A DNA stretch of 21,507 nt from an uncultured Lentisphaeraceae bacterium (lineage in GTDB: Bacteria > Verrucomicrobiota > Kiritimatiellia > RFP12 > DVOR01): contig CALBHX010000025.1 in the NCBI GenBank assembly GCA_937892925.1, positions 1 through 21,507 on the forward strand, written 5' to 3'. A program made the translations under genes and the position numbers. The notes beneath the pieces were generated by a model. It was given only the letters and a program-made list of their open reading frames with translations, searched no databases and was not told the DNA's origin. How positions within the stretch are numbered: position 1 is the first letter of the stretch; every line of letters starts with the position of its first letter. Below, piece after piece: positions 21,500-21,507 of this stretch.

Positions 21500-21507
21500 C
21501 TGTGCTC

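Overview
The window looks like chromosomal DNA from a GC-rich member of the PVC group, most likely Verrucomicrobiota, Kiritimatiellota or Lentisphaerota. The evidence is a small protein that resembles the Planctomycete/Verrucomicrobia-restricted Minf_1886 family, a PEP-CTERM secreted protein, Tat-exported phosphoesterases and type IV pilus ATPases. The exact phylum is an inference. No transposase, integrase, phage gene, tRNA, rRNA or CRISPR array was seen.

Region 1 (about 220-2700, plus strand) is a compact operon: hisH and hisF (histidine biosynthesis), a Minf_1886-like protein and a family 1 uracil-DNA glycosylase. Junctions overlap or nearly touch. Region 2 (2755-7416, plus) has its own promoter and encodes three secretion/pilus motor ATPases in the order PilB-like, PilT, PilB-like. 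It ends at a clear intrinsic terminator, and no pilC, pilin or pilM-Q gene is present.

A gap of about 620 bp (7417-8033) without a convincing gene follows. Region 3 (7953-10576, minus) is a two-gene operon of paralogous Tat-exported metallophosphoesterases with a good promoter and a strong terminator. Region 4 (10910-14001, minus) has two translationally coupled glycosyltransferase genes: a GT8 protein, then a large GT8-GT4 fusion. They were probably recruited for cell-surface glycan synthesis. The 484-bp gap upstream carries a run of ten C residues, a candidate phase-variable tract.

Region 5 (14466-18273, plus) is an unusual operon. A possible 27-codon leader ORF is followed by a membrane-anchored BatA-type von Willebrand A protein, a long protein with coiled-coil-like heptads and a C-terminal YacP/NYN nuclease-like domain, and a radical-SAM lysine 2,3-aminomutase homologue that stops just after its PLP lysine. 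Region 6 (18358-19233, minus) is one secreted PEP-CTERM protein. Region 7 (19242-20605, plus) is a class I dihydroorotase with a consensus -10 box only six bases from its ATG, suggesting a leaderless mRNA; hisH shows the same geometry. Region 8 is an AT-rich gap with short repeats, followed by a minus-strand XRE helix-turn-helix/zinc-ribbon protein.

By eye, the plus strand is G-rich over hisH-hisF and C-rich over most of the rest, whichever way the genes point. This suggests a GC-skew change near 2-4 kb. The best candidates for new biology are the vWA-NYN-KamA operon, the GT locus with its homopolymer, and the leaderless-promoter geometry.
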